64,000 bases of DNA from Alphaproteobacteria bacterium (GTDB taxonomy: Bacteria > Pseudomonadota > Alphaproteobacteria > Caulobacterales > Hyphomonadaceae). Both the position numbers and the translations under genes were made by a program. The stretch lies in the NCBI GenBank assembly GCA_016125405.1, contig WGLW01000021.1, positions 1 through 64,000 on the forward strand, written 5' to 3'. Positions 10,486-21,041 of this stretch are shown here, one piece after another. How positions within the stretch are numbered: position 1 is the stretch's first letter; each line of letters opens with the position of its first letter. The notes under the pieces are model-generated. The model made no database searches. It was given only the letters and a program-made list of their open reading frames with translations, and was not told where the DNA came from.

Positions 10486-12267
10486 ATGGACGGAAAAGAC
10501 GACTTTGGTCCCGACAGCGCCTTTGAGCTGAGCCAGAACTTTCAGCGCATCAATTTTCTTCTTCAGCGGCTCTTCCTCGCGCTCTCCCGCCGCGAAGTGC
10601 GCAATCCTGGCGTAGAGGGTCCGGGGCAGCCGTTTTTCCTGCGCGCCGCGATGGGCCAGGCGGCGGGCATCCTGTCCAACCCGATGAAGGCGTTCAACAC
10701 GCACCTTCAGTTCTGGCAGAACACGACCGCGCTTTACGCCGAGCTGACGCAGGCGATGCTGTCCGGCGGTGCACACCATCTTCCGACCGAAGGCGAAGAT
10801 GCGCGCTTCCGTGACGAGGAATGGAGCAAGCATCCGTTCTTCTACTACCTGAAGCGCCAGTACCAGATCATGTCCGCCTACATGGACAGCCTCGCCGAGA
10901 CCGCGGACCTGGGCGACGACGAAAAGCATTCAGAGCAGATTCATTTCTTCACGCGCCAGCTCGTCGACATGTTCTCGCCGTCCAACTTTCTCGCCTCGAA
11001 CCCGGTCGCATTGCGCAAGGCGGTCGAGACAAACGGCCGCTCGCTGGTCGAGGGGCTGGAGAACCTTGTGAAGGACATGGAGCGCTCCGGCGGCGATCTG
11101 CTGGTGACGCTGTCCGACCCGGAAGCCTTCAAGGTCGGCGAAACGCTGGCGACGACGAAGGGCTGGGTGGTCCACGAAACGCCGCTGTTCCAGCTGATCC
11201 GCTACGAGCCGACCACCGAAAAGGTCTATTCGCGGCCACTTCTGCTGGTCCCGCCGTGGATCAACAAGTTCTACATCCTCGACCTTCAGGCGAAGTCGTC
11301 GCTGGTGAAGTGGATGACCGCGCAGGGCTTCGCCGTCTATATCGTCAGCTGGAAGAATCCGACCGAGGACATGCGCGACTACGGCCTCGACACCTATGTG
11401 TTCGACGGCGTTCTGAAAGCGATCGAGGCGGTCAACAACCTCTCGGGATCGGCCGACTGCAACATCGTGGGCTATTGTATCGGCGGAACGTCGCTGGCGA
11501 TGTCGCTGGCATGGCTGGCAAAGCAGAAGGGCGACATGCCGGTTCGCTCCGCCACCTTCTTCACCTCGCTCACCGATTTCGCGGATCCCGGGCCGCTGAA
11601 GGTGTTCATCGACGAAAGCTTTGTCGCCGGCATCATGGTCGAGGCGCAGAAGAAGGGCTTTCTCGACCAGCGCATCATGGCGCGAACCTTCAGCTTCCTC
11701 CGGCCCAACGACCTGGTCTATGGCCCGGCGGTCAAGGCCTATCTGCTCGGCGAACCGCGCCCGAAATTCGACCTGCTGTTCTGGAATGAAGACTCGACCC
11801 GCCTGCCCGAACGGATGGCGAGCGAATACCTGACGCACCTCTATCGCGACAATGATTTCGCCAACGGAAATTTCGAGATTCAGGGAAGCAAGGTGAGTCT
11901 CGACGACATCAAGCTGCCCCACTACGTCGTCGCCTGCGAGAAGGACCACATCGCCCCGTGGAAGGCCTCGTTCAAGGGACTGGCGCGTCTGCTCGGCGGC
12001 GGACGGTTCGTGCTGGCGCAGTCAGGCCATATCGCCGGCATCATCAACCATCCCGACAAGAAGAAGTACGGCTACTGGGTCAGCGACGACTCGCCCGTCG
12101 ATCCCGAAGCCTGGCGATCCGGCACGACGGCGCACGAGGGGTCGTGGTGGCCCGACTGGGCGGTCTGGCTGGGACGCCGGTCCGGCAAGAAGATCGACGC
12201 GGCGGCCGCCTTTCCTCCGGAATTGCCCAGGCTGGAGCCCGCGCCCGGGCGCTATGTCAGCGAGTGA
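10486..12267 (+). CDS. phaC: class I poly(3-hydroxyalkanoate) synthase
   Basis: Lipase-box-like GYCIGGTSLAMSLAW, LLLVPPWINKFYILDL, HYVVACEKDHIAPW, FVLAQSGHIAGIINHP. Start trimmed to MDGKDDFG. Confidence 0.94.
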   Translation: MDGKDDFGPDSAFELSQNFQRINFLLQRLFLALSRREVRNPGVEGPGQPFFLRAAMGQAAGILSNPMKAFNTHLQFWQNTTALYAELTQAMLSGGAHHLPTEGEDARFRDEEWSKHPFFYYLKRQYQIMSAYMDSLAETADLGDDEKHSEQIHFFTRQLVDMFSPSNFLASNPVALRKAVETNGRSLVEGLENLVKDMERSGGDLLVTLSDPEAFKVGETLATTKGWVVHETPLFQLIRYEPTTEKVYSRPLLLVPPWINKFYILDLQAKSSLVKWMTAQGFAVYIVSWKNPTEDMRDYGLDTYVFDGVLKAIEAVNNLSGSADCNIVGYCIGGTSLAMSLAWLAKQKGDMPVRSATFFTSLTDFADPGPLKVFIDESFVAGIMVEAQKKGFLDQRIMARTFSFLRPNDLVYGPAVKAYLLGEPRPKFDLLFWNEDSTRLPERMASEYLTHLYRDNDFANGNFEIQGSKVSLDDIKLPHYVVACEKDHIAPWKASFKGLARLLGGGRFVLAQSGHIAGIINHPDKKKYGYWVSDDSPVDPEAWRSGTTAHEGSWWPDWAVWLGRRSGKKIDAAAAFPPELPRLEPAPGRYVSE

Positions 12268-12483
12268 CCGAAGGCGGCGGGATGCGCCTGCGCACAGGTG
12301 CGTGAGGCGGGTCGATTTCCGCAGATGACCCGCGGAATTCCCTCGCGTTTATGGTAAATTCCTAACGTCGTCCTAACTTTGCGTTCGCGCGCGCAGCATT
12401 TTTTTCGCGCATGCGGCAAAATAGTTCTTGTCTTTGCCGCGGCGCGGCATTAGATGGCTCTCAAGAACGAAGGAGTCCCCCCT

Positions 12484-12924
12484 ATGACCAGCATGAACCC
12501 GATGGCCGACATGTTCGACATGCAGAAAAACATGGACGCTTTCTCGAAATTCTTCCCGACCGATTTCGCCTCGGCGACGCCGCTCAAAGCCGTCACCGAC
12601 TTCGCCTCCAAATACCGCGAAGTGACGACCGAGGCCCTCAACCGCAACGTCGAGCTGACCACCGCCTGGATGAAGGATGCGGCCAAGGACGCCACGACGC
12701 TCCTCGCCGTCGAAGCTCCGGAAGCCTACGCGAAGAAAGCCGGCGAAGTCGCCACGGCCGCCTTCCAGGACCTTCCCTCGCGCCTCTTCGCCTATGCCGA
12801 AGTCGCGAAGAAAGCCCAGACCGAGCTGATGGACACCATGATCGCGGTGACGCCGAAAGCCGTCGAAGAAGCCGCCGAACGCACCAAGACGGTCACCAAG
12901 ACCGCCGCCAAGAAAGCCGCCTGA
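12484..12924 (+). CDS. phasin family protein
   Basis: Short amphipathic Ala/Lys-rich protein (MTSMNPMADMFDMQKNMDAFSKFF...) with helical phasin-like pattern, next to phaC; RBS AAGGAG upstream. Confidence 0.85.
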   Translation: MTSMNPMADMFDMQKNMDAFSKFFPTDFASATPLKAVTDFASKYREVTTEALNRNVELTTAWMKDAAKDATTLLAVEAPEAYAKKAGEVATAAFQDLPSRLFAYAEVAKKAQTELMDTMIAVTPKAVEEAAERTKTVTKTAAKKAA

Positions 12925-13041
12925 GGCTTTCTTCGCGCGCCGCCGGGACCTGACCCCTCCTCCCAGATTTTGGGTTGGAACCCGGCGGTCCGATCTTTCG
13001 ATTAGTAGAGTACGCGTAGAGTAGCGTTGAGTACGAAAAGG

Positions 13042-13069
13042 GGCGCTCATTCCTGAGCGCCTCTTTTTT
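13042..13069. terminator. Bidirectional intrinsic terminator between phasin gene and moaC
   Basis: GGCGCTCA-TTCC-TGAGCGCC followed by TCTTTTTT on +, preceded by AAAA (U-tract on -). Confidence 0.85.
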
Positions 13070-13086
13070 GTTTCCGCCGGCCGCGA

Positions 13087-13566
13087 TCAGACCTTGGCGA
13101 CAAAATCCCCGCTGGCGCCGCCGGACTTTTCGAGCAGCCGCACGCCCTCGATCCGCATCGCGCGGTCGACCGCCTTCAGCATGTCGTAGACAGTCAGGCA
13201 GGCCACCGAGACGGCCGTCAGCGCCTCCATCTCGACGCCGGTCGGGCCGGTGGTCGCGACTTCGGCGACCACGCCAAGCCCGGATCCGTCTTCGCTCTCG
13301 TTCACCCGAACCTTCACGTTCGAGAGCATGAGCGGGTGGCACATCGGGATCAGGTCAGCGGTGCGCTTCGCCGCCATGACGCCCGCGATTTCGGCGGCGG
13401 CGCGCACATCCCCCTTGCCGCCGCCCGAGCGCGCCAGAGCCAGAGCGGCCGGAGACATGAGCACCTGTCCCGTAGCGATCGCCCGGCGATGGGTCGCAGC
13501 CTTGTCAGAAACGTCGACCATTCGCGCGCGGCCATCCGCGTCGATGTGGGTGAGCTTTCCAGCCAT
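13087..13566 (-). CDS. moaC: cyclic pyranopterin monophosphate synthase
   Basis: [66 protein letters not shown]. Confidence 0.95.
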   Translation of the reverse strand: MAGKLTHIDADGRARMVDVSDKAATHRRAIATGQVLMSPAALALARSGGGKGDVRAAAEIAGVMAAKRTADLIPMCHPLMLSNVKVRVNESEDGSGLGVVAEVATTGPTGVEMEALTAVSVACLTVYDMLKAVDRAMRIEGVRLLEKSGGASGDFVAKV

Positions 13567-13660
13567 CGCATCCTACCTTATCCGTTGCAGCCATTCTGCA
13601 CGCACGAGGCGGCGCACGCCAGCTTGAAGGCCCGCGCGCGCCGGACACCGGGAGGTCCCA

Positions 13661-14860
13661 ATGATCCGCATGGCGTCGGTCGAGCAGGCGCTGGAGTTGA
13701 TCCTCCAGCACGGCGAAGCGAATCTCGCGGCCGTCGAAACCGTCCCGCTGGAAAAGGCCGAAGGCCGCGTGCTGGCGGCGCCGGTCGTCGCTGCCATTTC
13801 GCAGCCACCTGCCGCCGTTTCGGCGATGGATGGTTACGCCGTGCGCTTTTCCGACATGAAGGTCGGCCACCGGTTGAGAATCAAAGGCGAATCCAGCGCC
13901 GGCCACCCCTATGACAACGCGATCGATCCCGGCGAAGCGGTCCGGATCTTTACCGGCGCGCATGTGCCGCCGGGGGCCGATCACATCCTGATCCAGGAAG
14001 ACGCCAGGCGGGAAGGAGAGGTGGTTGAGGTCGCCGCCGCGCAGACGGCCCCCGGCTCGATCCGCCGGAAAGGCCGGGACTTCAACGCAGGCGACGAACT
14101 TGTTCCGGCCGGTCACAGGATCACCGCCGGAGCAATCGCCCTGATCGCCGCCGGAAACGTGCCGGCGGTCGACGTGCGCGTGGCGCCCCGCATCGGCGTG
14201 CTGGCGAACGGCGATGAACTGGTCGCGCCCGGGTCGTCGCTGAAGGCGGGCGAAATCGTCAACTCGGTCGCTCCGGCCGTGATGTCGCTGATCCGCCAGT
14301 GGGGCGCGGAACCGGTGGATCTGGGCGTCGCGAGCGACGCGGAGGCCGACGTGCGCAAGCGCATCGCCGAGCCATGCGATATCCTGCTGACCATTGGCGG
14401 CGCCTCTGTCGGCGACCATGACGTGGTTCGCGCCGCCTTCGCCAAGGAGGGCTTCGAAGGGATATTTGAGAAGGTCGCAGTGAAGCCGGGCAAGCCGACG
14501 TGGTTCTCAAGTCGCGGCGGCCAGCTTGTGCTCGGCCTGCCGGGCAATCCGGCGGCGGCGATGGTGACGTCGCGGCTGTTTCTCAAGCCGCTGATCGAGG
14601 CGCGGATTGCCGCGTTGCGCGCGCCCGCCGCCCTCATGATGGCGCACGCCCAGTCCGCCCTGCCCGCGACCGGCGGCCGTGAAGAATATCTGCGCGCCGT
14701 GGTCACGCTCGAACGCGACGGGCACGCAAACGTGCGGCCGGCCGACGATCAGGATTCGTCGCTGATCAGTCCGTTTCTGTCGGCCAACGCCCTGATCCAC
14801 CGCCTGCCCCGCGCGCCGGAGGCCGCAGCGGGAGACCTGGTGGAAGTGATCTGGCTGTGA
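13661..14860 (+). CDS. moeA: molybdopterin molybdenumtransferase
   Basis: SAMDGYAVRFSD, IFTGAHVPPGADHILIQED, ANGDELVAPG, GGASVGDHDVV, GLPGNPAAAMV. Confidence 0.94.
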   Translation: MIRMASVEQALELILQHGEANLAAVETVPLEKAEGRVLAAPVVAAISQPPAAVSAMDGYAVRFSDMKVGHRLRIKGESSAGHPYDNAIDPGEAVRIFTGAHVPPGADHILIQEDARREGEVVEVAAAQTAPGSIRRKGRDFNAGDELVPAGHRITAGAIALIAAGNVPAVDVRVAPRIGVLANGDELVAPGSSLKAGEIVNSVAPAVMSLIRQWGAEPVDLGVASDAEADVRKRIAEPCDILLTIGGASVGDHDVVRAAFAKEGFEGIFEKVAVKPGKPTWFSSRGGQLVLGLPGNPAAAMVTSRLFLKPLIEARIAALRAPAALMMAHAQSALPATGGREEYLRAVVTLERDGHANVRPADDQDSSLISPFLSANALIHRLPRAPEAAAGDLVEVIWL

Positions 14861-14864
14861 AGCC

Positions 14865-14951
14865 TGGTGCGGGCGGCCGGGGTCGAACCGGCACTTCGTT
14901 GCCGAAAACGGATTTTAAGTCCGTTGCGTCTACCAGTTTCGCCACGCCCGC
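14865..14951 (-). tRNA. tRNA-Leu (anticodon TAA), CCA encoded
   Basis: Reverse complement GCGGGCGTGGCGAAACTGGTAGACGCAACGGACTTAAAATCCGTTTTCGGCAACGAAGTGCCGGTTCGACCCCGGCCGCCCGCACCA folds as a class II tRNA; acceptor GCGGGCG/CGCCCGC, anticodon loop CTTAAAA, GGTTCGACCCC T-arm. Confidence 0.96.
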
Positions 14952-15039
14952 GCCGGGACGATTCACCCGCTATCGGCGTGGATGGCAAGCCGCTGAGCGC
15001 GCCTTTTGCGTAAGGCGCCGGGCCACGATAGGATTTGGC

Positions 15040-15420
15040 ATGAGCCGTTTCGCCCTCTTGTCGCTGATCTGTCTCGCCGGCTGGGGAACCCAGGCCATGG
15101 CGCAGGAAACCAGCGCGGGGCCGCAATTCTCCTCGATTGTCGATCTCGCAGAAACACTCGGGGAAGCGCACGCGATCCGGTCGATCTGCAACGGCGACAG
15201 CGACCAGACCTGGCGCAACTACATGCAGAATCTCCTGGACATCGAAGCGGCGGGCGGCGGCCAGAGGCGCTCGATCCTGACCAGCGCGTTCAACCGGGGC
15301 TATCGTACGCAAAGCAGCCAGCACCGGGCCTGCACGCCGGACCTGCGACAGGTGGAAGCAGGAATCGCCGCGCACGGGCGCGTCCTCGCCGATTCCATCG
15401 CCCGCGGTTACCTGCAGTAA
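15040..15420 (+). CDS. TIGR02301-like secreted hypothetical protein
   Basis: Signal peptide MSRFALLSLICLAGWGTQAMAQ then LAETLGEAHAIRSICNGDSDQTWRNYMQNLL...FNRGYRTQSS, resembling the alphaproteobacterial TIGR02301 family. Confidence 0.75.
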   Translation: MSRFALLSLICLAGWGTQAMAQETSAGPQFSSIVDLAETLGEAHAIRSICNGDSDQTWRNYMQNLLDIEAAGGGQRRSILTSAFNRGYRTQSSQHRACTPDLRQVEAGIAAHGRVLADSIARGYLQ

Positions 15421-15498
15421 GCCCTGGTTAACCCCGCGTTTCGGGAATCCAAGGATTTCGTTACGGATTCGGCGTAGCCTCGCTCGAAACACGATTCA

Positions 15499-17778
15499 TT
15501 GGCCCGGAGCGCTGCAATCCCGCTGCACACCGCCCTCGCCGCATCTTCTCCGCACCCGCAGGACGGTTCGCCGGCCGTGCGGTTCGCGAATCCGTGGGCG
15601 ATCGCAACATCATTTTTTCGGGGCGGACTGCGGCGGCAGTTTTATGCCGATACCGCCGCGTTCTCAGAGGCATCCGACGCAACGCGCCAGATTGGCGCCG
15701 GGTATGTGTGCCTTGCGGGCTCCCTCGGCTGGCTGACGACCGGACTTCTGGTCCTGATTCTCAACCCGGCCCACATCGCGGCGCACCTCGTCGCGCTCTT
15801 CAACACGGTGGGCTGCTATTACGGATTCCGGCAGATCCAGCTGCGCAAGGATCCGCGGCCCGCAATGGGCGTGATGGTGCTATCGGCCTTTGTCGGCGAC
15901 GCCATCATGAGTTTCCACCACTCAGGCCTTCCGGCGCCGTGTCTGGCTGCGCTGCCGGTGATCACGGGACTTGCGGTGTTCTATCTGCGCGGTCGAATGC
16001 GCGCTCTGGCGCTCGCCGTCGGCCTCGCTTCCGCGATTGTCTGCTTCCTTTCGGCGACCGGTGCGATCGGCCTTCCGACGACGTATTCGAAGTCCGCCTA
16101 TTCGGCGATGATGTTCCTGTCGCTCGTTCTTTCGATGGTCTGCTTCGGCGGCATCGCGTGGATCGCCAACATGTCGCGCGACTACGCCATCGCGAAACTG
16201 GAGGCGGCCCGCGATGAAATCGTCCAGTCTGCGGCGCGCAGCCATGTGGCGATGGAAGCCGCAAAAGTCGGGCTGTGGGACGTGCCGAACATGCAGGAAC
16301 GCAAGTTCCACGTTTCGGAAAGTTTCGAGACGATCACCGGCTACACGGCGGATGAGTTCAACGAACTTTTCTCGCGCATGGAGGATTTCATACATCCTGA
16401 CGACATCGCCGGCCTGCGTGAAGCCTTTGCGCTGGGCCGCAAGCGACTGTCGCGGATGCGCATCGATTTCCGGCTGATGACGCGATCGAGGGGATACCGC
16501 TGGTTTTCGGCGCGGGCGAAACACGCGGTCAATCCCGACGGGTCGCTGCGCATTTCCGGCTCGCTGCAGGATATCAACTTCATCAAGGCGGCCGAGGACG
16601 CGCTGCGCGCCGGGCGCGACCGGGCGCGCGAGGCCAACAAGGCCAAGTCCGACTTCATCGCCATCATGAGCCACGAGGTTCGCACGCCGCTGAACGCCAT
16701 CCTCGGCTCGGTGGAGGTGCTCAAGCGCGGCGAACATGGCCGCGAGAGCAACGAACTCATCCACCTGATCGACGACGCCGGCCGCGGCCTGCTGGCGATG
16801 GTGAACGACATGCTCGACGTCTCGAAGATCGAGGCGGGCAAGATCGAGGTGGCGCCAACGGCGACGGACCTGAGCCTGCTGGTGACGCGCACGGTCGAGT
16901 TCTGGCGCCCACAGGCGGCGAGCAAGGGATTGCAGCTGACTGTGGATTGCCGGGAGGTGGGCGAGCGAAACCTCGTTCTGGACCCTGTCCGGGTGCGCCA
17001 GATCGTTGGCAACCTGATCTCGAACGCTGTGAAATTCACGGACGAAGGCGTCATTGCAACGCGCGCCTCGACGCACGAGCGGCCCGATGGTCAGGTCGAT
17101 GTGGTGATCAGCGTGATCGATAACGGCCCCGGCGTTCCGGACGCCATAGCCGAGACGATATTCGCGCCCTTCGAGCAGACGCCAGCAGGACACGGGCGCG
17201 GCGGCACGGGCCTCGGGCTTTTCATCTCCCGCCGGCTCGCCCGCATGATGGGCGGCGACGTCACGCTGGAGCCCGCGCGCGAAAACGGCGCGCATTTCCG
17301 GGTGGCGATTCTCGCCCGTTTTGCCGCTCCTGAAATCGTCGCCGCGACCGATACGGAAAGTGATCCTCTCTGGACGGGAAAACGAATTCTCTGCGTCGAT
17401 GACAACGAAAAGAACCGGCGCATCGCCGAGCTGTTGCTGGGCAAGTTTGGCCTGGACGTGACGAGCTGCGCGTCCGGCGCCGAAGCGATCGACCTGTGCG
17501 GCGTCGACCTGTTCGACCTGATCCTGATGGACATCGTGATGCCGGAGATGGACGGGGTTGAAACCCTGCGCCGCCTGCGAACCGATGAAAACGGTCTCAA
17601 CCGTCAAACGCCGGCCATTGCGCTCACCGCGAAGCTGACGCCGGAGGATATTGCGGGTTATGCGGCGGTCGGTTTCGAAGGCGTCGCGGCCAAGCCGATC
17701 AACGTGTCCGAGCTGGCGCGGGCGATCGAGCCCTTCATGCTGGGCGGCTTCGACGAACGGCCGGCGGCAAGGGCCTAG
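15499..17778 (+). CDS. hybrid sensor histidine kinase/response regulator (membrane, PAS, HisKA, HATPase, REC)
   Basis: H-box FIAIMSHEVRTPLNAILGSVE, NLISNAVKFT, GTGLGLFISRRL, REC ILCVDDNEKNRRIAEL...DLILMDIVMPEMDG. Start codon uncertain (TTG). Confidence 0.9.
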   Translation: MARSAAIPLHTALAASSPHPQDGSPAVRFANPWAIATSFFRGGLRRQFYADTAAFSEASDATRQIGAGYVCLAGSLGWLTTGLLVLILNPAHIAAHLVALFNTVGCYYGFRQIQLRKDPRPAMGVMVLSAFVGDAIMSFHHSGLPAPCLAALPVITGLAVFYLRGRMRALALAVGLASAIVCFLSATGAIGLPTTYSKSAYSAMMFLSLVLSMVCFGGIAWIANMSRDYAIAKLEAARDEIVQSAARSHVAMEAAKVGLWDVPNMQERKFHVSESFETITGYTADEFNELFSRMEDFIHPDDIAGLREAFALGRKRLSRMRIDFRLMTRSRGYRWFSARAKHAVNPDGSLRISGSLQDINFIKAAEDALRAGRDRAREANKAKSDFIAIMSHEVRTPLNAILGSVEVLKRGEHGRESNELIHLIDDAGRGLLAMVNDMLDVSKIEAGKIEVAPTATDLSLLVTRTVEFWRPQAASKGLQLTVDCREVGERNLVLDPVRVRQIVGNLISNAVKFTDEGVIATRASTHERPDGQVDVVISVIDNGPGVPDAIAETIFAPFEQTPAGHGRGGTGLGLFISRRLARMMGGDVTLEPARENGAHFRVAILARFAAPEIVAATDTESDPLWTGKRILCVDDNEKNRRIAELLLGKFGLDVTSCASGAEAIDLCGVDLFDLILMDIVMPEMDGVETLRRLRTDENGLNRQTPAIALTAKLTPEDIAGYAAVGFEGVAAKPINVSELARAIEPFMLGGFDERPAARA

Positions 17779-19343
17779 TCCGGCAACATCGCAGCAATCA
17801 GGCGCGGCCCGTTGTGATTCATGGCGCGCTCCAGGGCGGCGTCGAACTCGCCCAGTGTTGTGGTCGCTTCGGCTCCGACCCCCATGCCCTTCGCCAGACT
17901 CACCCAGTCAATATCGGGGTTGCCGAGATTGAGTAGACCGAGCGCGGCGGGGCCGGGATTGCCCGCGCCCGTGCGCGCCAGTTCGACCTTCAGGATCTTG
18001 TAGGCGTTGTTGACGAACACGATGGTGAGGATGTCCAGATCTTCGCGCGCCATCGTCCATAGCGACTGGACCGTATACATGCCGGCGCCATCGCCAGACA
18101 GGCACACCACCTTCGAGTCCGGCCGGGCCGCCGCTGCGCCGATCGCGGCCGGCATCCCCTGCCCGATGGCGCCGCCGGTCTGGCACAGCCAGTCATGCCG
18201 CTGCGCCTGCGCGGTGGCGAGATAGACGGGCAGTCCCCCGGTCACGCCGTCATCCGAAATGATTGCGTTCTCCGGCAAGCGATGCGCGAGGCAGAGGCCG
18301 ATCGTGTAGGCGTTGAACTTGTCGGGAGGCGGCGCAGGCGGGCGACCTTCGGCGACGGGCGGGGGCTGGGTCGCGCCGATGGCTTCCGCGAGTTTTGCAA
18401 CGGCGTCGCCCGCATCGATCTCGGGACCGCCGAGACTGAAGACGTCTGCGCCAGGCGGCGACAGGATGCCCGGCGTGTTCGGATAAGCGAAGAACGCAAC
18501 CGGCGGCTTCGTGCCGGCAACCAGGAGCAGGTCTACCCCGTCGAGGTCCTTGATTGCGGCTTCGGCGAAGTAGGACAGGCGTCTTGGCACAAAGCGGCCG
18601 CCGCCACGCGCCTGACGGGCGATGAACGTGTCAACCACAACCATGACGCCGCGCGCTTCAAGCCGTGCAAGGGCAATGAGACCCTTGTCCGTCGCCGTCG
18701 CGCCATTGACCAGGATCGCCGGCCGCCTGGCCGCCCGGATGGCGCGCGCCGCATCCTCGACCACGCCATCGGACACCTTGCGCAGCCCCGGACGCTCATC
18801 CGCGCGGAACAGCGAGCCGCCCTTCGTCCATGCCGTGTCCGCGGGCATGACAAGCGAGACCGGACCCGGCGGCGGACCGAAGCTGGCCGCGAAGGCTTCG
18901 GCCGCAAGCCGGCCCGCGTCCTGCACGCGGTCCACCGAGCGGAGCCAGCGCGAATTGGGACCTGCAAGGCCAGCGATGTCCGAGGCCAGCGGCGCATCCA
19001 GTGCGCGATGCGAGACGGCATGATCGCCGATCAGATTGATCATTGGCGAATAGGCCCGCCGGGCGTTGTGGATGTTGGCGCCGCCATTGAGATAGCCGGG
19101 GCCGAGATGCAGCAGCGTCAGCGCCGGCGTTCCCGCCATGCGGGCGAAGCCATCTGCGGCGCCAGTGGCGACACCCTCGAACAGGCAGAGGACGGAGCGG
19201 ATGCGCGGTTCGCGGTCGAGCGCGGTGACAAGATGCATCTCGCTGGTGCCGGGATTGGAGAAGCAGGCGGTGACGCCGCATTCGGCAAGCGATCCGATGA
19301 TCGCGCCGGCGCCTGTCATCGTCTCCTGTCCGTCGCCGTCCAT
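17775..19343 (-). CDS. thiamine pyrophosphate-dependent enzyme, acetolactate synthase large-subunit-like
   Basis: FSNPGTSEMHLVTALD, FEGVATGAADGFARMAG, TPP motif LSGDGAGMYTVQSLWTMAREDLDILTIVFVNNAYKIL. Confidence 0.85.
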   Translation of the reverse strand: MDGDGQETMTGAGAIIGSLAECGVTACFSNPGTSEMHLVTALDREPRIRSVLCLFEGVATGAADGFARMAGTPALTLLHLGPGYLNGGANIHNARRAYSPMINLIGDHAVSHRALDAPLASDIAGLAGPNSRWLRSVDRVQDAGRLAAEAFAASFGPPPGPVSLVMPADTAWTKGGSLFRADERPGLRKVSDGVVEDAARAIRAARRPAILVNGATATDKGLIALARLEARGVMVVVDTFIARQARGGGRFVPRRLSYFAEAAIKDLDGVDLLLVAGTKPPVAFFAYPNTPGILSPPGADVFSLGGPEIDAGDAVAKLAEAIGATQPPPVAEGRPPAPPPDKFNAYTIGLCLAHRLPENAIISDDGVTGGLPVYLATAQAQRHDWLCQTGGAIGQGMPAAIGAAAARPDSKVVCLSGDGAGMYTVQSLWTMAREDLDILTIVFVNNAYKILKVELARTGAGNPGPAALGLLNLGNPDIDWVSLAKGMGVGAEATTTLGEFDAALERAMNHNGPRLIAAMLPD

Positions 19344-19401
19344 GCGTCTCGCCTCCGGAAGCGCCGGACCTTATCGCTGCTCCGCCGTCATGCAACCGGA
19401 C

Positions 19402-19434
19402 AAAAAAAGCCGGCCCCGGTTGGACAGGGCCGGC
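19402..19434 (-). terminator. Intrinsic terminator downstream of the dihydroorotase-like gene
   Basis: Minus strand GCCGGCCC-N10-GGGCCGGC followed by T7. Confidence 0.85.
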
Positions 19435-19623
19435 CAGAACTTCGTGCATCCAGACGCGGGAGAGATCGTGGCTCTCCGCACGAAAAGTTAGATCCGTGGC
19501 CCTTGGGGAGGCGGCGGGACCTCGTTAGCGACGACGCAGCGGTCGAGCGCTTCGCCCGCCTGGACAATCCTTCAACGACAGGAAGCCCGCGGTCCGTCGC
19601 TCGCCATCAACTATTTCGCGGCC

Positions 19624-20979
19624 CTAGGCGGCTTCGGCCGGCAGAGCCTCGACGAATTGCACCGGCTCGCCGAGACCCGGGTGCACCAGCTGGTCTTCGC
19701 ACATCACCATGTTGCCGCGCACAAACGTAGCGACCGGCCAGGCTTTGGCCTCCATGCCGTCATAGGGGGTCCAGCCACAGCGCGAGGCGGACCATGCGTG
19801 CGTGATGGTTCGCCGGGCCGAGAGATCAACCACCGTGAAGTCCGCATCATAGCCCTTGGCGATGCGGCCCTTGTCGACGATGCCGAATATGCGCTGCGGT
19901 CCGGCGCTCGTGAGTTCGACGAAGCGCTCGAGCGTCAGCTTTCCGTCCGCGACGTGCGTCAGCATCACCGGAACGATCGTCTGAACGCCGGGCATGCCCG
20001 AAGGTGACGCCGGATACGGGCGCGATTTTTCTTCCTTGGTGTGCGGCGCATGGTCAGACCCGATCACATCCATGATGCCCTGGTTCACCGCAACCCACAG
20101 CGCCGCACGATGATGCGCCTCACGCACGGGCGGGTTCATCTGCGCGTAACCTTTGAGGCGGAGATAGTCTTCAGGTCCGGCCAGCGTGAGGTGTTGCGGC
20201 GTGATCTCGCAGCTGGCGACGTCCTTCGCCTGCGCGAGCAACTCTGTCTCCTCGGCGGTGGAAATGTGGAGCACATGGATGCGCTTGCCGGTTTTGCGCG
20301 CAAGCCGCAGCAGCCGCTTCGTGGAAGAAACAGCCGCCTCGGCGTCGCGAACTTCGTAGTGCGATGTCCAGTCGCCCTGACGCGCCAGCTTGCGGCGGTC
20401 GGCGAGGCGGTATTCGTCTTCCGAGTGGAACGCGGCCCGGCGGTTGATCGCGCGGAGCACGCGCTCCACGCCCTCGTCATCCTCGACCAGCAGCGAGCCG
20501 GTGGAGGCGCCCATGAAGACTTTTACGCCGCAGCATCCCACCATGCGCTCCATCTCCGCCAGCACGTCGGTATTGTCGTGCGTGGCTCCGGCATAGAATG
20601 CGTGGTCGACGTGCATGCGGCCGCGGGCGCGCTTCAGCTTGTCGGCGAGCATGTCCGGGCTGGTGGTGGGCGGATCCGTGTTCGGCATCTCGAATACCGT
20701 GGTGACGCCGCCGAGCGCCGCAGCGCGCGCGCCCGTTTCGAGGTCTTCCTTCCATTCAAGGCCGGGCTCGCGGAAATGGACCTGACTGTCGATCACGCCA
20801 GGCAGGACATGCAGGCCCTTTGCCTCGAACACTTCACCAGCTTGTGAAGCGTCGATCGAGCCGATCATGGCGATGCGGCCTTCGCGAACGCCAACGTCGG
20901 CGACGGCCTGACCGCCGGGCGTCACGACGGTTCCGCCCTTGAGAACCAGATCGAATACTGAAGCTGTCGTTCCGGCCAT
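19624..20979 (-). CDS. pyrC: dihydroorotase / amidohydrolase
   Basis: GLHVLPGVIDSQVHFREPGLEWKEDLETGARAAALGGVTTVFEMPNT, HVLHISTAEE, IGSDHAPHTKEEK. Start trimmed to MAGTTAS. Confidence 0.88.
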   Translation of the reverse strand: MAGTTASVFDLVLKGGTVVTPGGQAVADVGVREGRIAMIGSIDASQAGEVFEAKGLHVLPGVIDSQVHFREPGLEWKEDLETGARAAALGGVTTVFEMPNTDPPTTSPDMLADKLKRARGRMHVDHAFYAGATHDNTDVLAEMERMVGCCGVKVFMGASTGSLLVEDDEGVERVLRAINRRAAFHSEDEYRLADRRKLARQGDWTSHYEVRDAEAAVSSTKRLLRLARKTGKRIHVLHISTAEETELLAQAKDVASCEITPQHLTLAGPEDYLRLKGYAQMNPPVREAHHRAALWVAVNQGIMDVIGSDHAPHTKEEKSRPYPASPSGMPGVQTIVPVMLTHVADGKLTLERFVELTSAGPQRIFGIVDKGRIAKGYDADFTVVDLSARRTITHAWSASRCGWTPYDGMEAKAWPVATFVRGNMVMCEDQLVHPGLGEPVQFVEALPAEAA

Positions 20980-21041
20980 ACACGTGCTCCGCTGTCTCCG
21001 GGGTGGTATGAACCCGCGGAGCGCGCTCGCCAAGACGCAGA

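Noticed and set aside
14857-15039. N-terminal extension of ORF 14857..15420
   Set aside because: It translates the antisense of tRNA-Leu; the real start is MSRFALLS at 15040, which begins a signal peptide.
19440-19620. Possible pseudogene remnant downstream of the dihydroorotase gene
   Set aside because: No frame gives recognisable protein similarity; left as intergenic.
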